Shown: one piece after another, positions 61,017 through 64,000 of the stretch
How the letters are laid out: every line of letters starts with the position of its first letter
Position numbering within the stretch: position 1 is the stretch's first letter
DNA from: Actinacidiphila alni
GTDB lineage: Bacteria > Actinomycetota > Actinomycetes > Streptomycetales > Streptomycetaceae
DNA length: 64,000 bases
Direction of reading: 5' to 3'
Assembly: GCF_900112845.1 (NCBI RefSeq)
Contig: NZ_FONG01000024.1
Span: 1-64,000 of the forward strand
Translations under genes and position numbers: made by a program
Notes under the pieces: model-generated
Database searches by the model: none
The model's input: only the letters and a program-made list of their open reading frames with translations
What the model was told of the DNA's origin: nothing

Positions 61017-61775
61017 CTACTTCTTGCCCTGGTTCTTGACCGCCTCGATCGCGGCCGCCGCGGCGGCCGGGTCGAGGTAGGTGCCGCCGGGGGTGAGGGG
61101 GTGGAAGTCGGCGTCGAGTTCGTAGCTGAGGGGGATGCCCGTGGGGATGTTGAGGCCGGCGATGTCGGCGTCGGAGATGTTGTCGAGGTGCTTGACCAGG
61201 GCGCGCAGGGAGTTGCCGTGGGCGGCGACCAGGACGGTGCGGCCGGCCAGCAGGTCGGGGACGATGCCGTCGTACCAGTACGGGAGCATCCGGGTGACGA
61301 CGTCCTTGAGGCACTCGGTGCGCGGGCGCAGCTCCGGCGGGATCGCGGCGTAGCGCGGGTCGTCGCTCTGGGAGAACTCGGCGCCGTCCTCCAGGGGCGG
61401 CGGCGGGGTGTCGTAGGAGCGGCGCCAGAGCATGAACTGCTCCTCGCCGAATTCGGCGAGGGTCTGGGCCTTGTCCTTGCCCTGGAGCGCGCCGTAGTGC
61501 CGCTCGTTGAGCCGCCAGGAGCGGTGGACGGGGATCCAGTGGCGGTCGGCGGCCTCCAGGGAGAGCTGCGCGGTGCGGATCGCGCGCTTCTGCAGGGAGG
61601 TGTGCACCACGTCGGGCAGGAGTCCGGCGTCCTTGAGCAGCTCGCCGCCCCGGACCGCCTCCTTCTCGCCCTTGTCGTTGAGATTGACGTCCACCCAGCC
61701 GGTGAACAGGTTCTTCGCGTTCCACTCGCTCTCGCCGTGGCGGAGCAGGATCAGTCGGTACGGAGCAGCAGCCAT
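61017..61775 (-). CDS. gpmA: 2,3-bisphosphoglycerate-dependent phosphoglycerate mutase
   Basis: A 252-residue glycolytic enzyme interconverting 3- and 2-phosphoglycerate. It has the phosphohistidine RHGESEWNAKNLFTGW, SLQKRAIRTAQ, LNERHYGALQGKDKAQT, the second active-site VAAHGNSLRALVKHL and NIPTGIPLSYELD. The full 2,3-BPG-dependent length is present. ATG at 61775; it is convergent with the alcohol dehydrogenase and divergent from the MFS gene. Confidence 0.95.
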   Translation of the reverse strand: MAAAPYRLILLRHGESEWNAKNLFTGWVDVNLNDKGEKEAVRGGELLKDAGLLPDVVHTSLQKRAIRTAQLSLEAADRHWIPVHRSWRLNERHYGALQGKDKAQTLAEFGEEQFMLWRRSYDTPPPPLEDGAEFSQSDDPRYAAIPPELRPRTECLKDVVTRMLPYWYDGIVPDLLAGRTVLVAAHGNSLRALVKHLDNISDADIAGLNIPTGIPLSYELDADFHPLTPGGTYLDPAAAAAAIEAVKNQGKK

Positions 61776-61878
61776 GGGGCGAGCCTAATAGAAATGCCCT
61801 GGCGCCACCCGACCGGCCTCTGTAAGAATCGCCTCGGCGCTATGCCTATTACAGTGGTGACGACTCGGGGAGGGCGCC

Positions 61879-63177
61879 GTGACGGCGGTCGGGCGGGCGG
61901 TACGGGAGACGGTGAGCGGTCTGCCGCGCCAGTTCTGGTGGCTGTGGACCAGCACCCTGGTGAACCGCCTCGGCGGCTTCGTGGTGACCTTCCTCGCCCT
62001 CTATCTGACGGTGCAGCGCGGCTACTCCGCCTCGTACGCGGGCCTGGTCGCCGCGCTGTACGGGCTCGGCGGCGCGGCCGGCGCGGTGGTCGGCGGGGTG
62101 CTGGCCGACCGGATCGGCCGCCGCCCCACCCTGCTGGTCACACAGCTCGGCGCGGCCGTCACCACCGCGGTGCTCGGCCTGGTGGTGGATCCGCTGGCGA
62201 TCGCCGCCGTCGCCGCCCTGGTCGGCCTGACCAGCAACGCGTCCCGGCCCGCGCTGTCCGCGATGATCGCCGACCTCGTACGCCCGGAGGACCGGGTGCG
62301 GGCGTTCTCGCTCAACTACTGGGCGATCAACATCGGTTTCGGCGTCTCGGCCGCCGCCGCGGGCTTCATCGCCGCCGAGGGCTATCTGTGGCTGTTCCTC
62401 ATCGACGCGCTGTCCACCGTGCTGTGCGCGGTGGTCGTCTACGTGAAGGCGCAGGAGACGCTGCCGGTGACGGACGCGGTCACACCGGCGGCGGGCGCCG
62501 GGCCCGCCCCGACGGGGAAGAGCGCGGACACGGGCGTCCGCCTCGCCGACGTCCTGCGCGACCAGCGCTTCATGGCCCTGGTCGGCCTCACCTTCCTGCT
62601 CGGCTCGGTGATGCAGCAGGCCAACTCCACCCTCGCCGTGGACATGGGCGCGCACGGCCTGTCGGCACGGCAGTTCGGGCTGGTCGCCGCGATCAACGGC
62701 CTGGTGATCGTCGTCCTCCAGATCCCGGTGACCCGGATGGTCCGGCGGTACGGCAACGCGGGCCTGCTGGGCGTCGGTTCGCTGCTGATGGCGTGGGGCT
62801 TCGGCCTGACCGTCCTCGCGGGCTCGGTCGGCTTCTACGCGCTGACCGTCGTCGTGTGGACGCTCGGCGAGATCGTGCACGCCCCCGCCTCGATGTCGGT
62901 GGTCGCCGACATCGCCCCGGCCACCGCGCGCGGCCGCTACCAGGGCATGTACACCCTGTCCTGGTCGGCGGCGGCCTTCGCGGGCCCGCTGGCCGGCGGC
63001 GTCACCCTGGACCAACTCGGCCGCGGCGCCGTCTGGTTCGGCTGCGCCGTCGTCGGTACGGCGGCGGGCGCGGGCTACTACCTGCTGCTGCGCGGCCGCC
63101 GCCCGGCCGCCGCGACGGACGTGATCGTCACGGCCGAACCGCAGCGGGACAAGCCCCAGGAGCCGGTCAGCGGCTGA
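61879..63177 (+). CDS. MFS-family transporter
   Basis: A 432-residue membrane protein with about 12 spans and the MFS signature loop between spans two and three (VLADRIGRRPTLLVTQLG). Other marks: WLWTSTLVNRLGGFVVTFLA at the start, NASRPALSAMIADLVRPEDR, a central cytoplasmic loop, and HAPASMSVVADIAPATARGRYQGM in the second half. It resembles MdtH/YdeE-type drug exporters, but the substrate is unknown. GTG start with GGGGAGGG upstream; it is divergent from gpmA. Confidence 0.9.
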   Translation: MTAVGRAVRETVSGLPRQFWWLWTSTLVNRLGGFVVTFLALYLTVQRGYSASYAGLVAALYGLGGAAGAVVGGVLADRIGRRPTLLVTQLGAAVTTAVLGLVVDPLAIAAVAALVGLTSNASRPALSAMIADLVRPEDRVRAFSLNYWAINIGFGVSAAAAGFIAAEGYLWLFLIDALSTVLCAVVVYVKAQETLPVTDAVTPAAGAGPAPTGKSADTGVRLADVLRDQRFMALVGLTFLLGSVMQQANSTLAVDMGAHGLSARQFGLVAAINGLVIVVLQIPVTRMVRRYGNAGLLGVGSLLMAWGFGLTVLAGSVGFYALTVVVWTLGEIVHAPASMSVVADIAPATARGRYQGMYTLSWSAAAFAGPLAGGVTLDQLGRGAVWFGCAVVGTAAGAGYYLLLRGRRPAAATDVIVTAEPQRDKPQEPVSG

Positions 63178-63207
63178 GCCGCAACCCGAGCTGCGGTGCG
63201 GGGCTTG

Positions 63208-63777
63208 TTACGACCGGCCGCTCGGGCTGTCCGGCCGGCCGCCGGTCAGATGGGTGAACGCGTCCAGATTCCGGGTGGACTCGCCCCGCGACACCCGCCA
63301 GGCGTACTCCTTGCGGATCGACGTGGCGAAGCCCAGCTCCAGCAGGGTGTTGAAGGAGCCGTCCGCGTTCTCCACGACGGCGCCGAGCAGCCGGTCCACC
63401 TCCGCCGGCGTGACGGAGGCCAGCGGCAGCCGCCCGGTGAGATAGACGTCACCGTGCCGGTCGATCGCGTAACTCACCCCGTACAGCTTGAGGTTGCGCT
63501 CCAGCAGCCAGCGGTAGAACGCCTCCTGGTTCTCGTCCGGGTGGCGGACGACGAAGGCGTTCAGCGACAGGGTGTGCGCGCCGATCAGGAACGAGCAGGT
63601 GGTGGAGAGCTTGCGGGTGCCGGGGAGTTGGACGACATACGTGTCGGGCCGCGCCGACTCCCACGGCAACTCGGCCTCGCGCAGCGCCTGTTCGAGGGCC
63701 CGGGCGGCGCGCTCGCGCGGCGGGCCCCCATCGCCCTCAGTGCCCTCGGCGGCGTCCATGCGTGTCTCCTCAGCCAT
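63208..63777 (-). CDS. YbjN domain-containing protein
   Basis: A 189-residue protein with a short acidic start and the YbjN fold: LEQALREAELPWESARPD, YVVQLPGTRKLSTTCSFLIG, LSLNAFVVRHPDENQEAFYR, RNLKLYGVSYAIDRHGDVYL and LGAVVENADGSFNTLLEL. It resembles type III secretion chaperones in fold; the role in actinobacteria is unknown. Its ATG overlaps the mshA stop by eight bases, so it may be made together with the mycothiol glycosyltransferase. Confidence 0.9.
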   Translation of the reverse strand: MAEETRMDAAEGTEGDGGPPRERAARALEQALREAELPWESARPDTYVVQLPGTRKLSTTCSFLIGAHTLSLNAFVVRHPDENQEAFYRWLLERNLKLYGVSYAIDRHGDVYLTGRLPLASVTPAEVDRLLGAVVENADGSFNTLLELGFATSIRKEYAWRVSRGESTRNLDAFTHLTGGRPDSPSGRS

Positions 63778-64000
63778 GCGCCGATCGTAGGTGACGGCGG
63801 TGGTCGGCCTGCGCCGCCGCGTACACCTCGGTCGTGTCGGCCGCGGCCTTCCCCCAGCCGAATTCGCGCGCGTGCCGGGCCGCGGCCCGGCCCAGCGTCT
63901 CGCCGAGCGCCGGGTGGTCGACGAAGCGGCGCAGCACCCGCGCGTAGTCCCGCGGGTCGTGCCCGGGGACGAGGAAACCGGTGCGGTCGTCGGCCACCGC
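63770..64000 (-). CDS. mshA: D-inositol-3-phosphate glycosyltransferase, C-terminal part (partial)
   Basis: Only the last 76 residues are in the window (AVADDRTGFLVPGHDPRDYA, LGRAAARHAREFGWGKAAAD, TTEVYAAAQ); the frame is open at base 64000. The DRTGFLVPGHDP and HAREFGWGKAAADTTEVY text matches the end of the GT4 enzyme MshA, which starts mycothiol synthesis by joining GlcNAc to inositol phosphate. Position next to ybjN-like, MFS and gpmA genes agrees with Streptomyces gene order. It could also be a related GT4 glycosyltransferase. Confidence 0.8.
   Translation of the reverse strand, partial: AVADDRTGFLVPGHDPRDYARVLRRFVDHPALGETLGRAAARHAREFGWGKAAADTTEVYAAAQADHRRHLRSAHG

Overview
The window reads as chromosomal DNA from a Streptomyces-like actinomycete (Streptomycetaceae). 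GC is very high (about 70 percent or more in most genes), GTG starts are common, and several genes are typical of the group: CdgB, MsiK, the phoRP/phoU/mtpA cluster, CarD-IspD-IspF-CysS-RlmB, type III pantothenate kinase next to nadC/nadB/panC, and the end of mshA near gpmA. Most of it is core chromosome, with a small, partly decayed accessory stretch around 36.5-41.6 kb.

Layout. 1-2.4 kb: two overlapping genes for secreted proteins, one FG-GAP and one very large and running off the left edge. 2.5-4.6 kb: small membrane and hypothetical genes. 4.6-10.1 kb: a tightly coupled minus-strand operon (DUF2520 reductase-like, panC, nadB, nadC, coaX) for NAD and coenzyme A precursors. 10.2-10.7 kb: tandem large hairpin elements. 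10.8-16.1 kb: an aldolase, a NarL-type two-component pair, a hairpin-rich intergenic region and the diguanylate cyclase gene cdgB. 16.4-25.9 kb: flavin reductase, ArfB, TerD, Uma2, oxidoreductase, TerB, membrane and surface proteins, a repeat array, a serpin and an EEP-family hydrolase. 26-26.7 kb: a vapBC toxin-antitoxin module. 27.8-33.1 kb: secreted beta-1,3-glucanases (GH16-ricin, GH64-CBM6) and a LamG metallophosphoesterase. 33.2-36.5 kb: aldo/keto reductase with a dehydrogenase remnant, then an SDR/LysR divergent pair.

36.6-37.7 kb is the most unusual spot. Two overlapping genes of visibly lower GC share a short Gly/Asn/His motif (QHNHGxGxFIxGxVxG). It sits at the C-terminus of a small helical protein and at the N-terminus of a membrane protein. 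The arrangement resembles amyloid-motif signalling pairs. It is followed by remnants (an aquaporin piece, a frameshifted VOC protein, a Uma2 tail), an intact arsenate reductase gene, a lipase gene and a tRNA-Thr gene, which suggests a decayed insertion zone.

41.7-51 kb: msiK (with a DasR-like operator), a sugar nucleotidyltransferase, a DoxX-family protein, rlmB, cysS, ispF, ispD and carD. 51.6-55.6 kb: a lipoprotein, phoP, phoR, a PHO box, phoU and the metallothionein-like mtpA. 55.8-64 kb: a wall-anchored surface protein, VOC and WYL genes around a strong palindrome, an XRE regulator divergent from an alcohol dehydrogenase, gpmA, an MFS transporter, a YbjN protein and the C-terminal end of mshA.

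All calls come from reading translations and motifs by eye. No database search was run, so family names rest on motif and length recognition.
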